From positions 108,443,367 to 108,507,366 of the forward strand of contig OZ038381.1 in the NCBI GenBank assembly GCA_964036045.1: a stretch of 64,000 nucleotides of DNA, in the 5' to 3' direction. A program made the translations under genes and the position numbers. Origin of the DNA: Eutreptiella sp. 'Long Island Sound 2002'. Its lineage: Eukaryota > Euglenozoa > Euglenophyceae > Eutreptiales > Eutreptiaceae. Under the pieces are notes generated by a model, which was given only the letters and a program-made list of their open reading frames with translations, was not told the DNA's origin and did no database searches. Below, piece by piece: positions 21,076-29,362 of the stretch. Each line of letters begins with the position of its first letter. Positions within the stretch are counted from its first letter, which is position 1.

Positions 21076-21609
21076 TAAGCGTTATGCATGAAAACAAAAT
21101 GAACCTCACCCATGGGGGTGTTTATTGAACCTTGTGCTCCTGTGGGGCCCCTGCAACATTCTTTGCTATCTACCTCAACACATACATAGCAGATTTTGCC
21201 AAGAACGCAAACTGGTTTTTGGTCCTAAAAATAACCCCTTTCCTGCAAATAGAACACATTGTACAGAAATTTGTTTTTTGACCGATTCGGGGACTATTTG
21301 ACTACTCCGGCAATGGTCACTGCAATGTCATGTGCTTTGGATGCAGTTTTCACTCACTGAAATCATATCCCTGCAGCTGTGCATCATTGTGATTCCAAAA
21401 ATGTTTTGTGCCATAGAAATCCGAAACACATGCACAAACGTTTGAGCACTGCAAAAAAGCGGAATACATCCACAGTTGATGTGCGAAGCGGCAGTGCATA
21501 GTGCATGAACTGTTCGACTCGTTGAAATGCCCGTGGCAGAAACTGTGACGGGCTGCAAAAGAAAAGTATATCAACACAAACAGAGATGACAAAGACATTC
21601 AAACTGCAT

Positions 21610-22241
21610 TCAAACAGTGACAGGCTGTTGCACATCAGACCATTTCTTCAGTGGGGGCCACTGCTTGCATTCCTGCTGGTATTGCATGATCAATGGTCGA
21701 TTGCCAGATTTTCCCAGGGAGCTGTGTGGCTCCCACGTATCATGTGCAGGCCCATAGCCCGCCCAACGCACACGGTAGCAGAAGCTTTTACCGCGTGTGC
21801 AGCTGTCCACTATCTTGGCTGGAAAAAACAGTTCCTCGCTCTGTTCACTGTCAGAGGGTTCACCATCTGACTGCTGACCTGCAGATACAACAGAGCTTCC
21901 ACTGTCGCTGTCAGAATGACTGTCACTGACTGCAGAAATGGACTGGGGTAGGGGAACGCTGTCAACGCTACCCTCTAACTGAAGTCCCTGTACCTGTTCA
22001 AGCAGACCAGGCTTTGTTTTGGCACATCGTAGGCCACGGGCAATCAGCAGTGCCGACAACTGCTTGCAGCTTAACTGTGAAAGTCGCGTGCCCTGCTGCA
22101 ACTCTCACTCCTGTCGTTGCGTGACCTTGGCGCTTCCTCACTCCTGTGCTCCTGTGCCTTTGGCGCTTCCTCACTCCTGTCGTCGCGTGACTTTGGCGCC
22201 TCCTCATTCATGTCGTCGCCTGACTTCGGCGCTTCCTCCAT
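21610..22241 (-). CDS. SAP-like plus chromodomain protein between RNase H and integrase
   Basis: An ATG at 22241 opens about four copies of an 11-residue repeat of the type EEAPKSRDDRS. Near 22100 the frame has to shift by one to enter the next part: LSQLSCKQLSALLIARGLRC, which resembles a SAP DNA-binding helix pair, then an acidic Ser/Asp stretch, then a chromodomain (FFPAKIVDSCTRGKSFCYRV, RWAGYGPAHDTWEP), ending at 21610. SAP motifs bind AT-rich DNA and chromodomains bind methylated histone tails, so a chromatin-targeting role is likely by family. The protein is distinct from the chromodomain at the integrase end. It may be an accessory gene of the chromovirus or part of a separate inserted element. 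A possible 66-nt intron (GTTTGAATG to TTTTGCAG) would extend it downstream. Confidence 0.55.
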
Positions 22242-22255
22242 CGTGGCGTCGCCTC
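22098..22255. repeat. 33-bp tandem repeat, about 4.7 copies
   Basis: Units of the form CTCACTCCTGTCGTCGCGTG followed by ACTTTGGCGCTTC repeat every 33 bp. On the minus strand they encode the 11-residue charged repeats at the start of the SAP/chromodomain ORF, keeping that frame. Confidence 0.8.
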
Positions 22256-22776
22256 CTGGTTGCTATGCAACACACAAAGAAAGGTGATTATTTGGTCACA
22301 GGCAAGTGGAAGCGTTCGCGTTCTGCTGATCATACCTTCAGAAGCTTGTCACCACGCTTCAGCACCGCTCCGGCGGCCTCTCCACACACCACCATCCTTG
22401 AAAGCAGGCAAGAGGCAAGGCGTTCAACAAATAGTCATGGGCGGCGTCTAATTGGAGGACACTGCAATTTTACCGTATCACGTGCTGTGCGTCATGATTC
22501 CTTGTTTAGCCGACGAAAACATACCTTCGGCAAACTGCGACACATAGTAAGACTACTTGGCAGCAGGAGAAACCGTCACTTAGCGCCAATTTTGTACGAC
22601 CAGCGGGAAGCGCACTAACTATAACAGCGGTGATTTTTTGGGTATTTTCATTGATTTAGATGATTGAAATATTGATTTTGCTTTCGGAACAGGAACAGGA
22701 CACATTTTCCTTTACGGCCCTTGCGGCAGCGCTTCTGTGCATCAGCGATGCGCGCGCCAGGGCCTGTTCTGTACGA
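22242..22776. other. Noncoding stretch next to RNase H end
   Basis: No convincing frame. TGTACGA occurs at both ends of the foreign block (about 21061 and 22768), a possible but weak target duplication. The RNase H frame stops at 22777. Confidence 0.35.
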
Positions 22777-25700
22777 TCACGTCAATTTGCGGTGCGGCGT
22801 CAGATTGCGGGACCAACTGGTACCATGGATGTTGGTACTTTGCAGCCCCTCTGAAGCGGGGTAAGCCCATCGGCTCAGAGCATCCGCTACCGTGTTGTGT
22901 TTTCCAGGCAAATACGACACATGGAGGTCAAACAGACTGAGAAATTCGTGCCATCTGGCCCGTCGACCAGCTGGGCTCGCGACAGTATCAATGTGTTCGG
23001 TGGCCCAATACTCCAGAGATCGATCATCCGTCAGGACCTCGACTCGATTGGTGCCAACCCACGATTGGTACTTTTTCAAAGCACAGATTATGGCGTAGGT
23101 TTCTTGCTCACGCGGCGACCATTTCATCTGGCGTGGAGCTAGCTTCCGCGACCAAAATGCAAGAGGGTAATGATCACCTGTGGCTTCATCAACCTGTTCA
23201 AGGACAGCTCCGATCGCGTACCTAGAAGCGTCGGTTCCTATGTAGAAGGGTCGGTCGAATTTCGGCACATGCAACGTGGCGACTTCGCAGAGGGCCGCCT
23301 TCAAGTGATGGAAGGCCTCCTCGCACTCGTCAGTCCACTTGACACGAACCTTTGAACCTGCCTTGCCCGCATCTCTCCCTACCTTCAATAATTCAGTGAG
23401 GGGGGCAGCAAATTTGGCATAATTCGGCACAAAAGTGTGGTAAAAATTGCAACAACCCAGGAATCCTCTCAATTCCGTCATCGTCTCAGGGCGCTTCCAC
23501 TTCTGAATAGCGACGAGCTTCCCTGGACTGGGTCGTCGGGTGCCATTCTCAAGGAGAGAACCACAAAATTCGACTGATTTTAAAAATAGTTTTCCCTTCT
23601 TTGGCCCACAAATCAGCTGATTGGCATCAAGAATGTCCAAAACTTGGTTCAGCTGCTTTTCATGTAGGGCCACCAGCTCGGCTTCGGTCAGTCCCTCCCC
23701 CTCTGTCGTGATGATTATGTCATCTATGTACACACTCACGAAGGCACGAAGCTCAGGATGAGCTGTAAAAAGCACATCCTCCATCATTCTTTGAAAAAAC
23801 GAAGGGGCGATCTTCAGGCCCATGGGCATGACCGTCCACTGGACTGGGCCACATGGCGTGCACATACAGGTGAGAGGTCGGCTGTCCTTCCTCAACGGCA
23901 TTTGGTGAAAGCCGTGACGGAGATCCAGCACAGAAAACAAACGACCTCTTGCCCTCTTGGCGATTTCCTCCTCAATGAGGGGCAGGGGGTGTGAATCCGC
24001 CTTGGTTTCGGCGTTGAGGTTGCGAAAATCAACAACCATTCGCCAACCATCAATAGTGTTCTGGTCTGCAGGCGGCGGCTTCGGGACTGTGAAGGGTGCA
24101 CAGCACCATTCGCTGGTCATACAACCCTCAAGCCAACCAAATTCCCTGAGATTTCTCTCGGTTATTTTTCTGAGTATCTCATGTTTCTGTCCATGGTTCT
24201 CATAAGGACGCTGTTTCTTCGCCTTGTACCCTTCACGAAGCTCGATGAAGGCTTCACCGAACTGTCCACGGACAGGGGGGTCTTTGATCAACTTCCCCGA
24301 AAGGGTTGTGTCCTTCCGTTCCTCAAAAATCTTGTCTCTTTTCTTGGAACACAACTCAGTGTCCACCTGATCGCCAGGAATTACTGTCGAAAAAACTTTG
24401 GCGATTTCTTCGGCCTTGGCAGGAAGAATCTTCTTACGGATGTCCCTAAAAAGGTCCGTATCAACTGCCTCTTGAAGATAGGTGGGTCGAGTGTCGACAT
24501 TCCAGAGATTCTCTTCGTGATCCAGCTCCTCGAAAGGATCTATGAAAGCTTCCACACGGGGTTTTTCATAAAAAACTCTGAATTTGCGGCGCGAAGAAAA
24601 TGTTTTTGTCGTCCGTGCGACGTAGATTCTTTTGGATGTAGATCGTATTGGGGAAGAGGGAGACGAGGCGGATCCATTGGACGTTGGATCACCTTGGGCA
24701 TCTGACGGACAAAAATCGGAAAAATTAGATTCATCATCAGTACCACGCTCAACCCCAGATTCAGACCCAACACAGGAATCAGTACTAGAATCAGCAGAAT
24801 CAGAGTCAGAAAGCTTTCCATCCACCAGGAATGCAAGCGAACTCCAGGGCTGCTGTGGCAGGGGACCTGTGTCGTCCCTGGCATACAGCTTAATCTTCCT
24901 GGGAAGTTCGATGTAATCTACACAAATGTCTTGCAATTCCTGAAACCAAGGTTTGTCGTCCCACAAGGGCACAACTAAAATCGCCTGGGTTTTATCTTGC
25001 TTGATTTTGTGGATGACCTGCTGGATTAAGTGAAACGGAGGATTAATCCATAACTTCTTGTCCCATTTATGGGTCCAAGCGTCGCGAAAATGCTTGTCAA
25101 AGCGCTTGTTCTCGCGGTTAGCAAAGGCATCATACTGTGGCCAAAAGGAATGGTGTTCATAAAAATATTCACAAATTGTATCGCGCCATTTGTCGACAAC
25201 TCTGTAGGATGAAGAGTGCCAGCGCGAAGGGCGTCGTGGCTGGGAGTCCCTACGAAGACATTCTAACTCTCGGGAGTAATCGGCACTCCCATTCACCTCT
25301 GCAATGGTGACATCTTCGCCAAACTTTGGTGTAACCTTTTGCTTCAAAAATTCTTCTGCACTTTTAAACCCTGCGTGCAAAAAACGAAATTCAGGACGCT
25401 CCAAGGGACCTGACTCCAGCAAAAAACAACGCCGATGACCTACGGGCGCCACCCTGTTCTTGCGAAGCCAAGGATGGCCCAAGTAAAGGTCATACTTTAT
25501 GTCGGCACGATAGAAGTAGTCATCCTTAAGGATAACTTCTTCCACATTACCATCTTCCCAAAGGTCTTGAGCGACCAAATGAGTTGATATATAACAACCG
25601 CGTTGCCCACCTGCGAGAGAATGTCCAGAAACTCCCTCGAGGGTAACAGGATGAGGCGAATCAAACACGCAGTCGTCGGGTAAGAAAGAATTGGATTGGA

Positions 25701-25956
25701 GATTTACCTCCGATCCATTGTCGCACAAACAAGTGGCGAGGTGGAAATTTCCCTTGCAATCAGAGACCCACAGCTTTGTGACAAACTGACGGGCCCTGTG
25801 CTTGGACTGTACACCAACCTCGTCCACTACAACAGAAGGATCCGCTGCCGGATCCAGGGGAAAGGAGACAAGCGACCCTACATCAAGTAGTGGTCGAGAA
25901 GGAATCTGGGGATCATGCCTGAAATCGCCTGGGGAGGGGCGATTTTCGTGGCTCCC
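22777..25956 (-). CDS. pol: Chromovirus Pol: protease, Dam-like methyltransferase, RT, RNase H
   Basis: The frame follows gag directly after the UAG at 25957-25959 and has no early ATG, so it is probably made as a Gag-Pol fusion. Numbering from 25956: a retropepsin-like site CDNGSEVNLQS near residue 79, with Asn where Ser or Thr is usual. Then a domain with DAFANRENKRF, WINPPF (NPPF 305-308), AILVVPLWDDKPWF and LPRKIKLY, which resembles Dam-family N6-adenine methyltransferases known in DIRS and some algal Ty3 elements. Then an acidic Ser/Asp linker. Then RT with VLDLRHGFHQMPL and YIDD at about 743-746. Then RNase H with TDASRYAIG at about 908, REQETYAI, TDDRSL and ADALSRW. The protein ends in an unusual tail at 22777, so integrase is separated from the polyprotein here. 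The 1060 codons contain no stop, so this part could still be active. Confidence 0.9.
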   Translation of the reverse strand, partial: GSHENRPSPGDFRHDPQIPSRPLLDVGSLVSFPLDPAADPSVVVDEVGVQSKHRARQFVTKLWVSDCKGNFHLATCLCDNGSEVNLQSNSFLPDDCVFDSPHPVTLEGVSGHSLAGGQRGCYISTHLVAQDLWEDGNVEEVILKDDYFYRADIKYDLYLGHPWLRKNRVAPVGHRRCFLLESGPLERPEFRFLHAGFKSAEEFLKQKVTPKFGEDVTIAEVNGSADYSRELECLRRDSQPRRPSRWHSSSYRVVDKWRDTICEYFYEHHSFWPQYDAFANRENKRFDKHFRDAWTHKWDKKLWINPPFHLIQQVIHKIKQDKTQAILVVPLWDDKPWFQELQDICVDYIELPRKIKLYARDDTGPLPQQPWSSLAFLVDGKLSDSDSADSSTDSCVGSESGVERGTDDESNFSDFCPSDAQGDPTSNGSASSPSSPIRSTSKRIYVARTTKTFSSRRKFRVFYEKPRVEAFIDPFEELDHEENLWNVDTRPTYLQEAVDTDLFRDIRKKILPAKAEEIAKVFSTVIPGDQVDTELCSKKRDKIFEERKDTTLSGKLIKDPPVRGQFGEAFIELREGYKAKKQRPYENHGQKHEILRKITERNLREFGWLEGCMTSEWCCAPFTVPKPPPADQNTIDGWRMVVDFRNLNAETKADSHPLPLIEEEIAKRARGRLFSVLDLRHGFHQMPLRKDSRPLTCMCTPCGPVQWTVMPMGLKIAPSFFQRMMEDVLFTAHPELRAFVSVYIDDIIITTEGEGLTEAELVALHEKQLNQVLDILDANQLICGPKKGKLFLKSVEFCGSLLENGTRRPSPGKLVAIQKWKRPETMTELRGFLGCCNFYHTFVPNYAKFAAPLTELLKVGRDAGKAGSKVRVKWTDECEEAFHHLKAALCEVATLHVPKFDRPFYIGTDASRYAIGAVLEQVDEATGDHYPLAFWSRKLAPRQMKWSPREQETYAIICALKKYQSWVGTNRVEVLTDDRSLEYWATEHIDTVASPAGRRARWHEFLSLFDLHVSYLPGKHNTVADALSRWAYPASEGLQSTNIHGTSWSRNLTPHRKLT

Positions 25957-28900
25957 CTAGGCGTTCTGACCTCCAGTTGCTGCGTTAACATTATGGACAC
26001 ACCCTGATTCGTCGACCCACTCATCTTGGAGCGGATCATCTGCTGGATTCAAGGCATTTTCAACGTAATCTCGATCCGCATCGGACACCTGATCTGCACC
26101 TGAGACCTGATCCACACGATGGTTGCCCTTTCCACGTCCACGGCCACGGCCGCCGGATGATGGACCTCCACCGTCGCCACGCCCTCTGCCCTTACCAGAG
26201 AAAGGGGTTCCCGAAGGATTTCCCTTACCTTTACCCTGGAATCCTGGAGCATTTCCCTTGTTTGCACCGGATTGAGGGGTTTGGCCTGGATTTCGATTTC
26301 CGCCTCCGGCGTTGCTATTGGGATTTTTCTGGCCGTTCGGCTGCCCACCGGAGCCGGATGGAGTCCGATTTCCTGTGCCTTGGGACCCGCCAGGGCCTCC
26401 AGGATTTTTGTTTCCACCGGAGGGGGTCGGATTCCCTTTTCCAGCCTTCCCGGCGTGCATCTGTCTGTCATTCCTGTCTGAATTCTGCGGATTACTGATA
26501 TTTTCACCAATCACCTTGTGATCGTAAGGAGACCATGGGTGATTATCAGTAGAATGCGTCTTAGCTCGGTTCGTAGAACCTAAGAGAAGGCAGATGCTAC
26601 AGTGCTGCTGAACATTCCGGGTGTCATTCACCTTTTTGTTGCCCTTTTGGGCCCCATTTTGGGTGTTTTGCTGGGTATTCTTGTTTCCCCCAAGACCCTC
26701 ATGGAAATTCTGGTTGGCGGCGTCGGCGAGCCGCTCAACCTCCTCCCAGAGTTCCTTCGGGGTGTACGAAAACACCCAGTTTTTGGCCTTCAGGCGATGG
26801 CCATGGAAGCTTACTCCCCTGTTGAGGACTTGGACAAACAAGTCCCGATCCTCGTGTTCATGAAACTTGATTTTCCACGTCTCCTCAGTGAATTTCACCT
26901 TGGAGAAGGACGTGGGGGAGCACTTTTGAAGTGCCTCCCTGACGGAGAACTTGTTGGCAGAGGCATCGAAGCCTTCCACCTCCGCCCACCAGGTCTTGAC
27001 CTTTTCTTCCGACTGTTTGTTCCGAAGGGTGGCGGCAGTTTCTGAGGGGATCTTGTCAAAAATTAGACTTTTCAGCTCGGCACTAGAAAATTTTTCGCCT
27101 GAATGTTCAGCTTCTTCCACTAAATTCCAGAAGCGCTGTTTTTTGTCTTGCACTTCGTGCAAAATTAATCGCGAGAATGAAGGAAAATTCTTCAACATTT
27201 GGTGGTAATGGTCCTCTGGCAGCCGGGATCCACGTACCTCCAACTGTTCCCACACCTCATCAAAGGTAAGGGGGGAACTTGTATCCTCGCGATCACTCCA
27301 AGTCCTGAGCCAAGTGTTGGCCGGCGCTCCCTCAAGGCAATCCAAGAGGGCCATCAGGAACTGATCATCTTGGAGTTTTTGAGTCTTAACCCACAGTTTA
27401 AATTCCCGTTGGAACTGAGGCCAACGTCGGGGGTTCCCATTATACTTCGGTTGCTTGGCAACCTGACGAAGTCGCAAGGAAGTAGGATTAAGAAGCGAAC
27501 CCAGCCCAACACCGGCCGTAATGGCAGACACCTTGGCGGCATCATTCGCCACACCAGCTCCGGCGAGGGTCTGGGCGAGCAACAGCTGGGCTAAGGTATT
27601 GGAATCAGCAGCAGGAGGGGCAGTACGGGAGGCAGTTCGCTTGGCATTCTGAGCCTCAGTCCTAGCTTTCGCCGTCCTACTCTCAGAACGAGAGATTTTA
27701 ACCCTTTCCTTTAGCTTGGTCCTGCTGATCCTTGCATCAGTGGTCCTGGAGTGCACCGAAGGAGCAATTGAAAAAATTTCTGTCGCCTCCTCTGACGGCT
27801 CTGTTGCTTGTTCCACCGATGGGGCGCCCTCAGACCGCATGTGCGTCTTGAAAAGATTTTTTATTCCCAGCGTTTCAATGATGAGGTGCATTTGATCTTT
27901 GAGCTGTTGGAGCTCAGCATCTCGCTGGAATCTGCAGGAACAGTCGGCAGGACAGTACATGCCGTGTCCTGAAGGGCCTGAGCAGGCTGTCGGACCGCTG
28001 ATCTCGGTGTTCCGCAGCCAGGAGTCCACTTGGGGAGCTCCTTCAGCCCTGATTTCCAGGCTTGCCTGCCTGGCCGCCTCTAAAATTCCCTCCTCAACCG
28101 CGGCGGCTAGATCGTCGCGGATGGAAACAGGGGGATGAGGGGCGGAGGGCCCGGGAACAGGTGCGCAGCCCTTCTCCTTCGGGAAGGGGCTTGCCTCCCA
28201 GATCTGCAAAAAAATGGCAAAAGAGTCATCTTCTTGAGAACGCCACCACATCCTGGTATTAATTTCGTCCTGAAGGAGGAAAAAATATTCCGTTAAAAAA
28301 TCAGAGGCGATTCGTTCTTGTTCGATCAGCTTAGACGTGGCTAAGAGACAAAGGGCCTCAAGGGCCTCAAGGTTACGGGTCACTTCTGGGGACAAATGGT
28401 CGCCCCAGTGTGCCCAAGAGGCTGGTCGATTATAGCTAGGTACCTCACCTGGACCACCCATTTCAATGTCGTTCAGATCGGCGTCCAGGGTCTCAAATGT
28501 TGGACACCCGTAAGGAATGTTGGTACCTGCCAGCTCCGCAAGCTCTACCGGAGCATTGCCATCGTCGTAGGCCGGCGGATTCCAGCTGCTCGACGGCCAA
28601 TTTCGACTGGGATCATAATGGTAATCTGGGTCTCCACAGCTGCTGATGTGCGCCCTTCCTGGGCAGCTTGGGCTTGCGCAAGGCATTCCTCTCAAGGCCT
28701 CGTTCGCGCAGCACCACGGCAGCGTAATCGTTACTTCTCCAGAAGCGGCGGGGTCTACGGGGCCGTACTGGGAAGCGGGCTGTGGACTGAAGGGCTGTGA
28801 AGCAACATTCAGGTAGCCTCTGCTACCATGAAAGTGCTGCCCTAGGTCGTTGATGGTGCCGGAGGGCTCAGGGCCGGCAAGACCGGGGGGGCAGGCACGC

Positions 28901-28992
28901 GTGGAGTCGACCTGAACGCTGCTGTTGGGGGCAGAACCGGATACACGGACACCAACAGAGGCAAGAGCGGTGACAACGGAGGCAAGATCCAT
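25957..28992 (-). CDS. gag: Chromovirus Gag, start codon inside the LTR
   Basis: 1011 codons without a stop. The ATG at 28992 (MDLASVVTALASVGVRVSGS) lies inside the 5' LTR, which encodes about the first 54 residues. The primer-binding site is then translated within the frame. Residues about 500-720 form a capsid-like region (KYNGNPRRWPQFQREFKLWV, ANTWLRTWSD). Near residue 798 a Cys/His cluster (CSICLLLG, then HSTDNH) replaces the usual CCHC knuckle, and the tail is rich in Gly, Asn, Lys and RGRGRG-type repeats that would bind RNA. A TATA-like box lies about 240 nt upstream of the ATG. The frame ends GGQNA at a UAG followed by GGG AGC, after which the same frame continues into pol. Confidence 0.85.
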   Translation of the reverse strand: MDLASVVTALASVGVRVSGSAPNSSVQVDSTRACPPGLAGPEPSGTINDLGQHFHGSRGYLNVASQPFSPQPASQYGPVDPAASGEVTITLPWCCANEALRGMPCASPSCPGRAHISSCGDPDYHYDPSRNWPSSSWNPPAYDDGNAPVELAELAGTNIPYGCPTFETLDADLNDIEMGGPGEVPSYNRPASWAHWGDHLSPEVTRNLEALEALCLLATSKLIEQERIASDFLTEYFFLLQDEINTRMWWRSQEDDSFAIFLQIWEASPFPKEKGCAPVPGPSAPHPPVSIRDDLAAAVEEGILEAARQASLEIRAEGAPQVDSWLRNTEISGPTACSGPSGHGMYCPADCSCRFQRDAELQQLKDQMHLIIETLGIKNLFKTHMRSEGAPSVEQATEPSEEATEIFSIAPSVHSRTTDARISRTKLKERVKISRSESRTAKARTEAQNAKRTASRTAPPAADSNTLAQLLLAQTLAGAGVANDAAKVSAITAGVGLGSLLNPTSLRLRQVAKQPKYNGNPRRWPQFQREFKLWVKTQKLQDDQFLMALLDCLEGAPANTWLRTWSDREDTSSPLTFDEVWEQLEVRGSRLPEDHYHQMLKNFPSFSRLILHEVQDKKQRFWNLVEEAEHSGEKFSSAELKSLIFDKIPSETAATLRNKQSEEKVKTWWAEVEGFDASANKFSVREALQKCSPTSFSKVKFTEETWKIKFHEHEDRDLFVQVLNRGVSFHGHRLKAKNWVFSYTPKELWEEVERLADAANQNFHEGLGGNKNTQQNTQNGAQKGNKKVNDTRNVQQHCSICLLLGSTNRAKTHSTDNHPWSPYDHKVIGENISNPQNSDRNDRQMHAGKAGKGNPTPSGGNKNPGGPGGSQGTGNRTPSGSGGQPNGQKNPNSNAGGGNRNPGQTPQSGANKGNAPGFQGKGKGNPSGTPFSGKGRGRGDGGGPSSGGRGRGRGKGNHRVDQVSGADQVSDADRDYVENALNPADDPLQDEWVDESGCVHNVNAATGGQNA
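28817..28828 (-). other. Primer-binding site, initiator Met tRNA
   Basis: Immediately after the 5' LTR the element strand reads TGGTAGCAGAGG, complementary to the 3' end CCUCUGCUACCA of a common eukaryotic initiator-Met tRNA. This is the usual primer for Ty3-type elements. Confidence 0.88.
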
Positions 28993-29362
28993 GCTGATTG
29001 TTATCCGGCAAAAAATCCCAGTCTATGAAGAAAATTGATGCGGATTATCCTAAGTACATCTGAGTGTCCATATCTGTCTGAAAAGATTTATTTAAATCCG
29101 ATTGTGAAAAAATATTTGGCCGATCTGGCTCGCGCACGCGCGTCAGCGGCAAATGGCGATTCCGGGTAAATGATCGGAACGCGGCGGATTTACGATGAAT
29201 GGACCGCGGAATCAGATCCGGCACATCAGAAATATATAGGTCTGATCCTGAGACTGAGCTGCGGGGCGGCGATTCCGCCGAAGCAGAGAAAATGGCCAAA
29301 ATGTAGCCAATCTGGGGCAGATCTGCTAAAATCTGAGCAGATGGGGGTTAGCTGCACTTACA
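28829..29362 (-). repeat. 5' LTR of chromovirus with TATA-like box
   Basis: 534 bp, TG...CA on the element strand, matching 11443-11976 with about a dozen differences. TATATATT at 29231-29239 on the minus strand is a likely promoter element. The LTR carries the first codons of gag at its downstream end. Confidence 0.92.

Larger units (their letters stand above)
11443..29362 (-). mobile_element. Chromovirus (Ty3 LTR retrotransposon), complete ends, internally rearranged
   Basis: The element is bounded by two 534-bp LTRs (28829-29362 is 5', 11443-11976 is 3') starting TGTAAGTGC and ending GCACTTTCA on its own strand. GAACA lies at 11438-11442 and 29363-29367 as a 5-bp target duplication. A 12-nt primer-binding site follows the 5' LTR and a polypurine tract precedes the 3' LTR. 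By eye the LTRs differ at about a dozen of 534 positions. Gag, protease, methyltransferase-like, RT, RNase H, integrase and chromodomain modules are all present. The RT/integrase segment is duplicated, and foreign sequence lies at about 21076-22776 and 13579-16647. Confidence 0.92.
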
